Made by a program: the position numbers and the translations under genes
Shown here: in pieces, positions 37,553 to 48,280 of the stretch
Position numbering within the stretch: the stretch's first letter is position 1
Layout of the letters: each line of letters starts with the position of its first letter
From: Pedobacter sp. SL55
GTDB taxonomy: Bacteria > Bacteroidota > Bacteroidia > Sphingobacteriales > Sphingobacteriaceae
Length of the DNA stretch: 64,000 nucleotides
Assembly: GCF_026625705.1 (NCBI RefSeq)
Contig: NZ_CP113059.1
Span: forward strand, 3,038,001 to 3,102,000
Direction of reading: 5' to 3'
Notes under the pieces: model-generated
Told to the model about the DNA's origin: nothing
Database searches by the model: none
Seen by the model: only the letters and a program-made list of their open reading frames with translations

Positions 37553-38716
37553 ATGAAAAAACAGCTGTTGATAATCATGCTTTTTACGCTGACGATAAAC
37601 ACAGCTTTTGCACAAAACACATATAAAAGCCAAGCTACAGCGATATTAAAAGCGCAGGTGTTAAAAGAGGCCGAATGGGCCATGCAGCAAAAGCCAATAA
37701 CGGTTACCGCAAGTAGTTCGCCGCACAGCACAGGTGGTAAGCACGATTTTTTTTCGGAAGGCGATTACTGGTGGCCAAACCCAGCAAATCCAAACGGGCC
37801 TTACGTTACCAGAGATGGCGAGACCAATCCGGATAATTTTGTGGCGCATCGCCATGCCATGATCCGCTTTAGCGAAATTATTGGGGCATTGGCTTCGGCC
37901 TATAAAATCACTGGAGACGAGAAGTATGTGAAGCAGGCCATTGTTCATTTAAAAGCTTGGTTTGTTAATGAAGAAACGTTGATGAACCCAAATTTGGCCT
38001 ATGCCCAAGCCGTAAGAAATCTATATGCAGGCAGAAGTTGGGGCATTATAGACTCTATTCATTTAATGGAGGTAGCACAAGGAATTGTAGTGATCGAAAA
38101 GTCTAAATCATTTGATAAAGCTAGTTTAACCGCCATTAAAAAGTGGTTTTCCGATTATATCCTTTGGTTAAATACCAGCAAAAATGGCATTGCCGAGAAA
38201 AATGCCAAGAACAATCACGGCACCACATGGGCAATGCAAGTGGCCTCTTTTGCTAAGTTGGTAAACGACCAGCCAATGTTAGACTCATTAAAACTGCGAT
38301 ATAAAAATGTGTTTCTACCTAATCAAATGGCTACAGATGGAAGTTTTCCTTTAGAATTGGCCCGCACCAAACCTTATGGTTACGCTATCTTTAATTTAGA
38401 TGCCATGGTAATGCTTTGTCAAATTTTATCTACACCAAAAGATAACCTGTGGACTTATCAAACAGCAGATGGAAAATCAATCAAAAAAGGATTAGATTAC
38501 CTTTATCCTTACATTGCAGATAAATCTAAATGGCCATTAAAACCCGATGTCATGTTTTGGGAAAACTGGCCGGTGGCACAACCTTTTTTATTCTTCGGAG
38601 CGAATTACTTTGGCCAGCAAACGTGGTTTAACACTTGGAAAAGCTTAGATTTAAAACCTAGCAACGAAGAAGTAATCAGAAATTTACCAATTAGACATCC
38701 CTTAATTTGGTTATGA
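37553..38716 (+). CDS. Alginate-lyase-fold polysaccharide lyase (PL38-like)
   Basis: 387 residues with a signal peptide ending 'NTAFAQ'. The alpha/alpha-toroid alginate_lyase family pattern is visible: 'GDYWWPNPANPNGPYVTRDG', 'NFVAHRHAMIRFSEIIGALA', 'NNHGTTWAMQVASFA' (catalytic Asn-His region) and 'DGSFPLELARTKPYGYAIFN' (Arg/Tyr region). The 'FFSEGDYWWPNP' type of N-terminus is what I associate with PL38 enzymes, some of which cleave glucuronan; that assignment is from memory. It beta-eliminates uronate-containing glycan to leave unsaturated ends, matching the GH88 gene downstream. Overlaps the next start by 4 bases (ATGA). Confidence 0.8.
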   Translation: MKKQLLIIMLFTLTINTAFAQNTYKSQATAILKAQVLKEAEWAMQQKPITVTASSSPHSTGGKHDFFSEGDYWWPNPANPNGPYVTRDGETNPDNFVAHRHAMIRFSEIIGALASAYKITGDEKYVKQAIVHLKAWFVNEETLMNPNLAYAQAVRNLYAGRSWGIIDSIHLMEVAQGIVVIEKSKSFDKASLTAIKKWFSDYILWLNTSKNGIAEKNAKNNHGTTWAMQVASFAKLVNDQPMLDSLKLRYKNVFLPNQMATDGSFPLELARTKPYGYAIFNLDAMVMLCQILSTPKDNLWTYQTADGKSIKKGLDYLYPYIADKSKWPLKPDVMFWENWPVAQPFLFFGANYFGQQTWFNTWKSLDLKPSNEEVIRNLPIRHPLIWL

Positions 38717-40224
38717 TGAGAGAAAAGCTGTTATCGCTTAGTTTATTATGTTTAACGTTTTTTGTCAATGGATTTGCGCAAGAACCGCAATCCAATCTGA
38801 TAAAGCTATCTAAAGATGGTCGCTTAACCTATTTGCCAAACGCCAAAGGCGATATCATTCCAGATTTTAGTGCAGTTGGCTATCATCAAAATAATAAGCA
38901 AATACCTCAGGTTAAGGTGCTAAAAGAGTTAGTTCCAAACGGTACTAACGATCAACATCAAATACAAGAAGCCATCAACGAATTGGCAAAACTACCAATG
39001 AACAAAGATGGTTTTAGAGGCGCTATTTTATTGAAGAAAGGTACTTATAAAATCCCTGGAAGTATCCATATTACTACTAGCGGCATTATATTGCGAGGAG
39101 AAGGTACAGCAACTAAATTAATCGCCACTGGAACTGGTCAACGTAAACTCATTAGCGTAAATGGTACTGGCAAACCAAAAGAAGTACCGCATACCAGAGT
39201 ACAAATTACAGATGCTTATGTTCCGGTAGGAGCAAAATCATTTACGATTAGCAAAGCCGAGAGCTTTAAGGAGGGAGATGATATCATGATTTTTCGCCCT
39301 GGTACCACAAAGTGGATACAAGATATAAAAATGGACCAGATTGATGCTCGTGATGGAACGGTGCAATGGAAAGCAGGTGAATACGATTTGTACTTCGAGA
39401 GAAAAATTGTAGCCATAAAAGATAACCAGATTACAATTGATAATCCGGTAGTAATGGCCATGGAGATCCAATACGGAGGTGGTGAAATTTATAAATATAC
39501 TTTTGAGGGTAGAATTAGTGAAGTGGGTATAGAAAATATGTTATTGGAATCAGCTTATCAGAGCGATACGGATGAAAACCACGGTTGGGATGCCGTATGG
39601 ATGAACCGCGTAGAAAATGCTTGGGTAAGCAACGTGACAAGTAAATATTTTGGCTATTCGTGTGTAAATCTAGCGACTTATAGTAGACAGGTAACGGTAC
39701 AAAATTGCACTTCTTTAGCGCCAAAATCTAAAGTAGAAGGTGGTAGAAGGTATTCTTTTAATAACGATGGTCAGTTAAATTTAGTGAGAGATTGCCTCGC
39801 CGATGAAGGCCGTCACGATTACGTAACCGGTGCGAAGGTGGCTGGGCCCAATGTGTTTTATAACTGTAAGGCAACTAATGCGAAGGCTGATATTGGTCCG
39901 CACCACCGTTGGGCGGTAGGCACGTTGTACGATAACATCATTACCGATGGCGATATTAATGTGCAAGACAGAGGAAATTGGGGCACAGGGCATGGTTGGG
40001 CGGGTGTAACACAGATGCTTTGGAATTGCAAGGCCAAGAAAGTAACGCTGCAAAATCCTTACGTAAGTGGCAACAATTACGCTATTGGTGTTATAGCCAC
40101 TAAAAGCGAAGGCAGATTAAAAAACCGTCCAGATGGGATATGGGAGGGCTTCAATAAAAAGGAATTGAGAGTGCCATCATTATATATTAAACAATTGGTA
40201 GATAGAAAAAAGACAAATAATTAA
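38713..40224 (+). CDS. Secreted right-handed beta-helix protein, probable polysaccharide lyase
   Basis: 503 residues from the ATG overlapping the previous stop codon; signal peptide ends 'FVNGFAQ'. The repeated short turns 'GIILRGEGTATKLIATGTGQ', 'VENAWVSNVTSKYFGYSCVN' and 'RQVTVQNCTSLAPKSKVEGG' are parallel beta-helix coils of the pectate-lyase type. 'DIGPHHRWAVGTLYDNIITD' is a conserved late stretch that may hold active-site residues. Translational coupling with the lyase gene implies joint action on the same uronic-acid glycan. The CAZy family is not recognised. Confidence 0.75.
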   Translation: MMREKLLSLSLLCLTFFVNGFAQEPQSNLIKLSKDGRLTYLPNAKGDIIPDFSAVGYHQNNKQIPQVKVLKELVPNGTNDQHQIQEAINELAKLPMNKDGFRGAILLKKGTYKIPGSIHITTSGIILRGEGTATKLIATGTGQRKLISVNGTGKPKEVPHTRVQITDAYVPVGAKSFTISKAESFKEGDDIMIFRPGTTKWIQDIKMDQIDARDGTVQWKAGEYDLYFERKIVAIKDNQITIDNPVVMAMEIQYGGGEIYKYTFEGRISEVGIENMLLESAYQSDTDENHGWDAVWMNRVENAWVSNVTSKYFGYSCVNLATYSRQVTVQNCTSLAPKSKVEGGRRYSFNNDGQLNLVRDCLADEGRHDYVTGAKVAGPNVFYNCKATNAKADIGPHHRWAVGTLYDNIITDGDINVQDRGNWGTGHGWAGVTQMLWNCKAKKVTLQNPYVSGNNYAIGVIATKSEGRLKNRPDGIWEGFNKKELRVPSLYIKQLVDRKKTNN

Positions 40225-40235
40225 GCGTAACACGT

Positions 40236-41414
40236 ATGAAATTAAAAATTACAGCAGCATTTTTATTGGTTGCCATTGCTGCACAGGCTCAAAAAATAGA
40301 AGTGTCTAAAGCATTTAAACAAGCTACCGAACAAACGGATATCTTGGTGAAAAATGTAGACTCGGCAAGGAAAATTAAACCAAACTTGGTATCTCCCAGA
40401 ACAGTAGAAAACGGACAGCTAAAAATGGTGGTTTCTAGAGATTGGACCAGTGGCTTTTTCCCGGGAGAGTTGTGGTACTTTTACCAACAAACTAACGATA
40501 AAAAATGGTTAGAATTGGCCAAAAAATATACCGAAGACATCAAAAAAGAGCAATTTAACAAAGGTACGCACGATCTGGGTTTCATGATTTATTGTCCCTT
40601 TGGCAACGGTTATCGTGTTACTAAAGATACGGCCTACAAATCGGTAATTATTCAGGCAGCCAAATCGCTGTCTACTCGTTTTAATGCAAAAGTTGGTGTG
40701 ATCCGCTCTTGGGATCATAGTGGAACCAAGTGGGATTATCCAGTAATTATCGATAACATGATGAATTTGGAGTTGTTATTTGAAGCTACTAAGTTTACTG
40801 GCGACTCATCTTTCTATAAAATTGCAATCTCTCATGCAGATCATACCATGAAGAACCATTATCGTCCAGATTTTAGTTCTTATCACGTGGTAGATTACGA
40901 CGTAAATAAAGGTGGTGTAATTAAGAAAACAACAGCACAAGGTTATGCCAACGAATCTTCTTGGGCTAGAGGGCAAGCTTGGGGTTTGTATGGCTACACT
41001 TTGATGTTCCGTTATACCAAAAATCCTAAATACTTAGCTCAGGCAGATGCCATATCAAAATATATCCTTAATAATAAGAGCACACCAGCCGATGGTATTC
41101 CTTATTGGGATTATAACGACCCGCAAATTCCGAATGTTTCTAGAGATGCTTCTGCGGCTGCAATTACCTCTTCGGCATTGTACGAGCTGGCCAAGTATAG
41201 CAAAAATGCAAAAACTTACAAGGCAGCAGCCGATAAAATTTTGCGTTCGTTAAGCACTGCCTACATTAGTAAAATAGGAGATAATTACGGTTTCATCTTA
41301 GAACACAGCACTGGTCATCGTCCTAATAATTCTGAAATAGATGTACCAATTAACTATGCAGATTACTATTACATAGAAGCATTGCGCAGGCACCAAGGGA
41401 AATTCAATTTTTAA
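40236..41414 (+). CDS. GH88 unsaturated glucuronyl hydrolase
   Basis: 392 residues with a signal peptide 'ITAAFLLVAIAAQAQ'. The alpha/alpha-barrel motifs of GH88 are present: 'WTSGFFPGELWYFY', 'GTHDLGFMIYCPFG' (catalytic Asp), 'YPVIIDNMMNLELLF' (second Asp), and 'ESSWARGQAWGLYGYTLMF'. It removes the 4,5-unsaturated uronate left by polysaccharide lyases, here the two upstream lyase-type proteins. Its stop is followed at once by ttaggg-type repeats. Confidence 0.93.
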   Translation: MKLKITAAFLLVAIAAQAQKIEVSKAFKQATEQTDILVKNVDSARKIKPNLVSPRTVENGQLKMVVSRDWTSGFFPGELWYFYQQTNDKKWLELAKKYTEDIKKEQFNKGTHDLGFMIYCPFGNGYRVTKDTAYKSVIIQAAKSLSTRFNAKVGVIRSWDHSGTKWDYPVIIDNMMNLELLFEATKFTGDSSFYKIAISHADHTMKNHYRPDFSSYHVVDYDVNKGGVIKKTTAQGYANESSWARGQAWGLYGYTLMFRYTKNPKYLAQADAISKYILNNKSTPADGIPYWDYNDPQIPNVSRDASAAAITSSALYELAKYSKNAKTYKAAADKILRSLSTAYISKIGDNYGFILEHSTGHRPNNSEIDVPINYADYYYIEALRRHQGKFNF

Positions 41415-41985
41415 TAGGGGTTAGGTATTAGAGATCAGTGGTTAGGGATTAGTGGTTAGGTATTAGGGATTAGTGGTCAGGTGTCAGTACACAGTTTACG
41501 TTCATTGCCAAAACATCTTCTTCAATCTGCGGGAAAATCAGCGGGAAAATCAGCGGGTTTATTTAGGGGTTAGGTATCAGTGGTCAGGTGTCAGTTTACG
41601 TTCATTGCCAAAAAATCTTTTTCAATCTGCGGAAAAGATCAGCGAAAATCTGCGGGGTTATTTAGAGTTTAGGTATCAGTGAACAGGTATCAGTGGTCAG
41701 GTATCAGTCTACGTTCATTGCCAAAAAATCTTCTTCGATCTGCGGTAAAATCAGCGAAAATCAGCGAAAATCAGCGGGGTTATTTAGGGTTTAGGGATTA
41801 GTTGTTAGGGATCAGTTGTCAGTTATTGAAGAGGTTCTAGGTTAAAATCTCCTTCAATCTAGGTAAGCATCCGCAAAAATCTGCGAGAAAAAAAATAAAC
41901 AAATGAACCAATAACCAAAACCGTCTACCGTAACTAACACCTAATACCTAAAAACTGCGCCTTAATAACTACCTTTGCCGCCAAA
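41415..41985. repeat. 571-bp repeat array with three about 100-112-bp tandem units
   Basis: It opens with repeated 'ggttagg(t/g)attag' words. Then three imperfect copies of one unit follow, marked by 'acgttcattgccaaaa' at 41498, 41598 and 41710: 'caggt(g/a)tcagt', 'ttcattgcc', 'atctgcgg', several 'aaaatcagcg' words, then 'gggtttatttagggtt'. Periods are about 100 and 112 bases. Not a CRISPR: no constant-length spacers. The promoter of the FUSC gene sits at the end. No coding region. Confidence 0.8.
41970..41977 (+). promoter_or_regulatory. -7 promoter element of the FUSC gene
   Basis: tacctttg is an exact TAnnTTTG match only 8 bases before the ATG at 41986, implying a very short or leaderless message, a layout often seen in this phylum. 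Confidence 0.55.
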
Positions 41986-44034
41986 ATGTGGTTTTCGCTT
42001 AAAAAAATCTTCTCTGCTGTTTCTCGTGTCTTTACTAGCGAGCACACGGTAGATGCCTTACGCAATACTTTATCCGTTATTATGCCAATTGTGTTTTTTT
42101 ACAAAATAGGTTGGCCAACAACTGGTATAGGCGTAGGTATTGGCGCTTTAATGATTTGCATGACCGATCTCCCGGGCAACCGAAGTGATAAGTTTAGAGC
42201 AGCTTGGATAAGTGTACTAATCTTTACCATTATAGCTATGCTAACCGCTTGGAGTACCATTTCTCCTATGTTAATGATTGTGGTGGTGGTATTCGTTACA
42301 TTTTTGCTTACCATGGGAGCAGTAATGGGGCAGCGCATGGCGGGCATTGGGTTAATGGGCATTATTCTAGCCACTTTTACCATCGGTTTAAAACCAAAAG
42401 ATCCACTGCTTTATGGCAATTATATTTTCTGGGGCGGTGTTTGGTATTACCTCATTAGTTTGTTGCAAATTTCCGTATTTCCGTATCGTTCTTTGCGCAG
42501 AGCAATTAAACAAACAGAAGAGCAAACCGCGGCGCTGCTAAGATTAAGGGCAAAGGGTTACAATCCAAAAATAAGCTTATCGGGTTTTAACCAACGCAAC
42601 ATGCGTTTGCATCTTAAATTGGCAAACAGCCACGAGTTAATAAGGCAGCTGCTGCTTAGCGATCGTAAAGCGATACAGCAATTAAACCTTAAAACAGCAG
42701 TATTTTTAGAAAAATCTATCAATCTTATTGATTTATACGAGCAAGTAAGTGCGGTGCATTATGACTATCCGTATTTGCGAAGACAATTTGAAAGTACGGG
42801 CGTATTGCCTTTTATTCAGCAAAGCATAGAGTTGCTTGCCACGTCGTTGGTAAAACCGCAACATCAATTAACCATTACCCAATGGGAAGATTTGCGTAAG
42901 GCTTTAGCCTATAAAGTAGAAATTCTGGAAGAAAGTAAAAAGAACCTGCTCAGACAGATTTTAGCGAATATCGATGAAATTTATGCTTTAATCACATCTA
43001 TTCATCAGCCTCAAGCTTATTTAGATCAAAGTACAGAGCGCTATCGCGATTTTCTAACCCTCACGCCAGTACAGGCAAAATCCTTTAAAAGCCATTTTTC
43101 TCTACGTTCGCCCATTTTTCGTTTTGCTTTGCGTTTATCTGCCTTAAGTTTGGTAGCCATGTTATTAATTACTTGGCTAACCAAAGAGCATTATAGTTAT
43201 TGGCTATTGCTTACTATGGTAATTGTAAGTCGACCAAGCTACGGGCAAACCATTAAACGCAACGCAGAACGGGTGGTTGGCACAGCCCTTGGTTTATTAA
43301 TAGGGTGGAGTTTAAGTCAATACGTAGCTACTCCCGTGCAACTGTTGGTAAGCGTATTTGGTTTATTTGGTTTTTTTGCTTTCAATAGGATAATTTATAG
43401 TCTAAGTGCGGTTTGTATTACTGTAGCTGTAATTTTATGCTTAAACGTTTACGATGGTAATCTATGGAAATTGGTATCAGACCGAGCTGTATTTACAATT
43501 TTGGGAGTATTGTTATGTTTGGGCGCTACTTTTGTATTTCCTATATGGAATGCCCCACGATTGAGCCATTTAATGACCGAGGTAGTTAAAGCCAACCTGC
43601 TTTATTTCCAAGCGGTAGTAAAATTAAAACCCAATGATCCAAATACAATACACCAGACCAGATTAGCTAGAAAATTAAGTCATCAGCAGCTATCTGCATT
43701 AAGTGAAGCAGTATATGCGGCACAAAAAGAACCTTTGAAAAGAAAGCTGAATTGGTCGCTGATCAAGCGTATTCAGCTGTTCAGTTATCAATTTAATGTA
43801 CTTACGGCGGCTTTTGCGGGCTTGCAAAAACAGGGTGGCGGCAATTTTTCTGCCGCAGATATTTTTGAAGTAGAGCGTAATTTGCAACAATCTTTAGCCA
43901 ATATTAAGCAAATAGAACTAACAGAAGCAACAGATTTACCTATATGGGAAGATAAGCCGATGCAGTTAGTGGAGGTTTCGGGCTATTTGGCTGCGCTTAG
44001 TGCTAATGCTGTAAAGCAATCACAATATTTGTAA
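41986..44034 (+). CDS. FUSC-family inner membrane protein (YccS/AaeB-like)
   Basis: 682 residues. Two blocks of membrane helices (about 20-165 and 385-510) flank a long cytoplasmic helical region, the usual FUSC layout. Recognisable stretches are 'TLSVIMPIVFFYKIGWPTTG', 'YWLLLTMVIVSRPSYGQTIK' and 'RNAERVVGTALGLLIGW', close to the FUSC signature seen in aromatic-acid exporters. Probable efflux of organic acids, but the substrate is unknown. No membrane-fusion protein gene is next to it. Confidence 0.85.
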   Translation: MWFSLKKIFSAVSRVFTSEHTVDALRNTLSVIMPIVFFYKIGWPTTGIGVGIGALMICMTDLPGNRSDKFRAAWISVLIFTIIAMLTAWSTISPMLMIVVVVFVTFLLTMGAVMGQRMAGIGLMGIILATFTIGLKPKDPLLYGNYIFWGGVWYYLISLLQISVFPYRSLRRAIKQTEEQTAALLRLRAKGYNPKISLSGFNQRNMRLHLKLANSHELIRQLLLSDRKAIQQLNLKTAVFLEKSINLIDLYEQVSAVHYDYPYLRRQFESTGVLPFIQQSIELLATSLVKPQHQLTITQWEDLRKALAYKVEILEESKKNLLRQILANIDEIYALITSIHQPQAYLDQSTERYRDFLTLTPVQAKSFKSHFSLRSPIFRFALRLSALSLVAMLLITWLTKEHYSYWLLLTMVIVSRPSYGQTIKRNAERVVGTALGLLIGWSLSQYVATPVQLLVSVFGLFGFFAFNRIIYSLSAVCITVAVILCLNVYDGNLWKLVSDRAVFTILGVLLCLGATFVFPIWNAPRLSHLMTEVVKANLLYFQAVVKLKPNDPNTIHQTRLARKLSHQQLSALSEAVYAAQKEPLKRKLNWSLIKRIQLFSYQFNVLTAAFAGLQKQGGGNFSAADIFEVERNLQQSLANIKQIELTEATDLPIWEDKPMQLVEVSGYLAALSANAVKQSQYL

Positions 44035-44161
44035 TCCTATTTGTGCTTGCCAATACGGTAAAATGAGTAATAAAATCTTTCAACATGCCTTATTGTTCTA
44101 ACGTTAAAGTGTGCTAAGCCCCAACCAAAATTCCTATCTTTATCGCTCCTTAGAAATAAGC

Positions 44162-47087
44162 ATGCAGGAAAAACAAGATGAACTAAAAAGTAAGCTAAAC
44201 TATGATAAGTTATTGCCTATCATTAATAAAAGTAAACATAGTTTAGCTCAGCCAGTTCAACCATCTGCAAATTTGGTGCTTATATTTAGTCGCCACCGCC
44301 ACTACAGGCATTTGGTAATTGAATTGGTTAGTGCCGAGCAAACCAAACAAGGAAAACTTAAAAACCCGCTTCAAGCTGTAGATCCGTTAGATTTACTTTG
44401 GCAAACTGAAAATCAGCAGGAACTGAAATTTTTTGCGGCCGTAAGTAAGTTTAAGAACCATTATCAAGAAAGTCAAGTAGCTTCAGATAAGCAAGCCTTA
44501 GAAGCCATTACTGCCAACCCATTAAATCTAGCCATTTATCTGCACGACGAAAAAGTTGCGGCAACCGTGAATGCAAATTCGGTAATCAAAATTGATTTAT
44601 CGATGCTAAAGCCAGAATTTGAGCTGAACATTGATGAAAGAGCTGGCCAATTTGCTCTAGAAGGTGTGTTGCACCTTGACGGAAAATCATTTGATTTAAC
44701 GACTATTGAAACCCGTTACCAGTATTTTATTCAGTTAAAGCAAAAGCTATATCTGGTTAAAGATCCTTTTTTTCTTTCGCTGATTGATTTTTTTAAGCAG
44801 CATCGCAATCAGCTGGTGCTAGAACAAGAGGTTTATGAAGATTTTCAAAAAGATATACTCGATGCTTTAGAGGAAAAAGTAAAAATCAATTATTCTTATT
44901 TAAAGCCCGCTACAAACAAACAAATAGTAGAGCAAGGCTTCGATTTAGAAAACGAACAACTGATTTATTTAACAGAATCCGAAGATTACGTATTGCTTAC
45001 ACCGGTAATGCGCTACGGAGGGTTAGAAATCCCAATCATCTCGCAAAAGCAAATCAAAGCTAAAGATAAGCGTGGGCAAATGTTTACCTTACAGCGTGAT
45101 GAACCACGAGAGTTGCAGTTTATTACGGATATTGCCAAAATGCACCCGTATTTTGAAGAACAAGCGAAAGAGTTTGCAGAACAGCTGCACGCCGATTGTT
45201 TTTACATGCACCGTAAGCATTTTCTATCTCCCGAGTGGTTTTTAGAGGCTTTTGAGGCGTGGCGTAGCAAAGGGATTGCCATACTTGGTTTTAATGGTTT
45301 AAAAGAAAACAAACTAAGTGCATACAGGGCCAATATCGATATCAAGGTAATTAGTGGGATAGATTGGTTTGAAACTGCTGTTAAAGTGCAGTTCAACAAG
45401 CAAACAGTATCCTTAAAACATCTACATAAATCCATTAGAAATAAAAACAAATTTGTACCGCTTGATGATGGTACGCTTGGTTTGTTGCCCTATGAATGGC
45501 TGCAAAAGTTTGAAGGCTATTTTGCCGCTGGCGAAATTACCGAAGAAACCTTGCGAACGCCAAATATCAGCTATGCTGCAGTAGAAGAATTTTACGAGGA
45601 AGCATTGTTAAGTCTCGATGCCAAAGAGCGGTTGCAAATGTACCGCTCTAAACTTGCTGCTTTTGATCAGATAGAAGAAACCAAAGTGCCAGCAACGCTA
45701 AATGCTACCTTGCGGGCTTATCAGAAAGAAGGTTTAAATTGGCTCAATTTCTTAGATGATTTCAATTTTGGTGGCTGTTTGGCAGATGATATGGGGTTGG
45801 GGAAAACCATTCAAGTGTTGGCGTTTATTCTCTCTCAGCAAGAAAAAGTATCGAAAAACACTAATTTGATTGTCGTTCCGGCGTCTTTAGTGTTTAATTG
45901 GCAGCAAGAGATCAAAAAGTTTGCGCCAACGCTTAAGGTAACTACCATTTACGGGGCAAACCGTGTAAGGCAGCAAAAAGACTTCGATAAATATCAAATT
46001 GTATTAACCTCTTATGGTACTTTATTGGCTGATGTAGCTTGGCTCAAAGCATATCGTTTTAACTATATTTTCTTAGACGAATCGCAATCTATTAAAAATC
46101 CAGACTCGCAACGTTACAAAGCCGCTCGTTTACTGCAATCGCGTAATAGAATTGTGCTTACCGGCACGCCGATAGAAAACAATACCTTCGATTTGTATGG
46201 TCAATTGTCTTTTGCCTGCCCGGGCTTGTTGGGCAACAGAGAATATTTCAGACAGCAATATTCGGTGCCGATAGATCAATTTAACGATACCAGAAAAGCT
46301 GAAGAATTGCAGCGACGAATTAAGCCATTTTTATTACGCAGAACGAAAGCTCAAGTAGCCCAAGAACTGCCAGATAAAACAGAAATGGTTATTTATTGCG
46401 AAATGGGACAAAAACAGCGAGAAATCTACGAAAGTGCCCGTAACGAAATTAGAGATTATTTGATGGGACGTTCGGAAGATGAGCTTACCAAAAGTAGCAT
46501 GCACGTATTGCAAGGCATTACTAAGCTTAGGCAAATTTGCAATTCGCCTTCGTTAATCAGCAAAGAAAAATTTTACGGCAATGCTTCCGCAAAAATGGAT
46601 GTATTGTTAGAGCAAATAGAGAGCAAAGCTCCTTATCACAAAATTTTAGTGTTTTCGCAATTTGTAGGGATGCTGAACTTGGTAAAAGAAGCTTTAGAAG
46701 AGTGTGAGGTTAAGTTTGCTTACTTGAGCGGACAAACCAAAAATCGTGAAGCGGTAGTCAATTCCTTTCAGCAAGACCAGGGAACTCGAGTTTTCTTAAT
46801 CAGTTTAAAGGCAGGAGGAGTGGGCTTAAACCTTACCGAAGCTGATTATGTGTATCTCATTGATCCTTGGTGGAATCCAGCGGTAGAAAATCAGGCCATA
46901 GACAGAACTTACCGCATTGGGCAACACAAAAATGTAATGGCTGTACGTTTAATTTGTCCAGATACCATTGAAGAAAAAAATCATGCTGATGCAACAGAAA
47001 AAGAAAGATTTAGTTACTGATTTAATTAAAACTGATGTTTCTGTGTTCAAATCTCTTTCTAAGGAAGATTTGTTAAGGTTGATTTAG
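44162..47087 (+). CDS. SNF2-family DEAD/DEAH helicase, frame broken near the C-terminus
   Basis: About 975 residues from ATG 44162 (an upstream GTG is less likely). The C-terminal half is an SNF2/RapA-like ATPase: 'DDMGLGKTIQVLAF' (Walker A), 'FLDESQSIKNP' (DESQ in place of DEAH), 'VLTGTPIENN', 'LKAGGVGLNLTEADYV' and 'DRTYRIGQ' (motif VI). The N-terminal half is a long accessory region, as in Bacteroidota SNF2 proteins. A seven-A run at 46974-46980 shifts the frame; six A would continue 'KIMLMQQKKKDLVTDLIKTD' to a stop at 47087. A role in transcription or nucleoprotein remodelling is inferred from the family. Confidence 0.9.
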
Positions 47088-47106
47088 AATTAACTTGAGC
47101 TACAAA

Positions 47107-48198
47107 TTAGATCAAAAACCCACCGCCAAGTAAATCATTACCTTCGTAAAATACAGCCGATTGGCCTGGTGCGATTGCAGAAACCGCATGGTCAAAAACT
47201 ACACGCATATTGTCTTTTTCTTGCACAATGGTACTCAAAGTACCAGCATCTTTATAACGGATTTTGGTAACTACGTTATCTAAAGGCTCGTTAATATTTT
47301 CGTACTTAATCAAATTTACGTTTCTAACCATCGCTTCACGGCGTTCCAGTTCATCGGCCCTGCCTAAAACAACGGTATTGCTTTCTGGCAAAATTTGGGT
47401 AACAAACATCGGCTCGCCAAAAGCCACGCCTAAACCTTTCCGTTGGCCAATGGTATAAAACGGATAGCCTTTGTGTTGCCCAATGACCATTCCTTGGCTA
47501 TTCACAAAATTTCCACCAGCTACACGGTCTTCTAAATCTTCTACTTTGTGTTTCAAGAAAGCACGATAATCGTTATCAGGAACGAAGCAAATTTCATAGC
47601 TTTCGCTTTTCTTGGCCAGTTCTTCCTGTCCCATATCCAATGCCATTTGCCTAATTTCAGATTTTGCGAAACTGCCCAATGGGAATTTAGTTCTTGCTAA
47701 GTTTTGTTGCGAAACACCCCACAAAACATAAGATTGGTCTTTGTTTTCGTCTTTACCCTTCGAAATTACGTAACGGCCGCTATCTTGCTGACGTATGTTG
47801 GCATAATGTCCAGTAGCTATGAACTCACAATCTAATTTGTCGGCACGTTTTAGTAAAGCTTCCCATTTAATGTAAGTGTTGCAAAGTACACAGGGGTTTG
47901 GCGTTCTTCCAGCTAGGTATTCGTCCACAAAGTTGTCGATTACAAAATCGCCAAATTCATCTCTAATATCTAGAATGTAATGGGGGAAACCATAATTTAC
48001 AGCCAATGTACGAGCATCATTAATGCTATCTAAGCTGCAACAGCCGGTTTCCTTGCTATTGGTGCCAGAAGTGGCATAATCCCAGGTCTTCATGGTTAGG
48101 CCAATTACCTCGTACCCTTGTTCGTGCAACATTACAGCTGCTACCGAACTATCTACTCCGCCACTCATGGCCACTAAAATTCTACCGTGTTTGCTCAT
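47107..48198 (-). CDS. mnmA: tRNA 2-thiouridine(34) synthase MnmA
   Basis: 363 residues. PP-loop 'AMSGGVDSSVAA', catalytic nucleophile Cys in 'TPNPCVLCN', the second Cys in 'SYEICFVPDND', and the tRNA-binding 'FYTIGQRKGLGVAFGEP'. It adenylates and thiolates U34 of tRNA-Lys, -Glu and -Gln. Length is normal. Convergent with the SNF2 gene, 19 bases apart. Confidence 0.97.
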   Translation of the reverse strand: MSKHGRILVAMSGGVDSSVAAVMLHEQGYEVIGLTMKTWDYATSGTNSKETGCCSLDSINDARTLAVNYGFPHYILDIRDEFGDFVIDNFVDEYLAGRTPNPCVLCNTYIKWEALLKRADKLDCEFIATGHYANIRQQDSGRYVISKGKDENKDQSYVLWGVSQQNLARTKFPLGSFAKSEIRQMALDMGQEELAKKSESYEICFVPDNDYRAFLKHKVEDLEDRVAGGNFVNSQGMVIGQHKGYPFYTIGQRKGLGVAFGEPMFVTQILPESNTVVLGRADELERREAMVRNVNLIKYENINEPLDNVVTKIRYKDAGTLSTIVQEKDNMRVVFDHAVSAIAPGQSAVFYEGNDLLGGGFLI

Positions 48199-48280
48199 TG
48201 TTGTAAATCAATTTGCAAAATTACGCAATTAGTTTAAAAGTGTTGATAGCTCAGGTCGTGACAATGTAAAAAGACGTAAG

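Noticed and set aside
41415..41985. Possible CRISPR array
   Set aside because: Units vary in length and contain nested short words; no constant direct repeat with unique equal-length spacers, and no cas genes.
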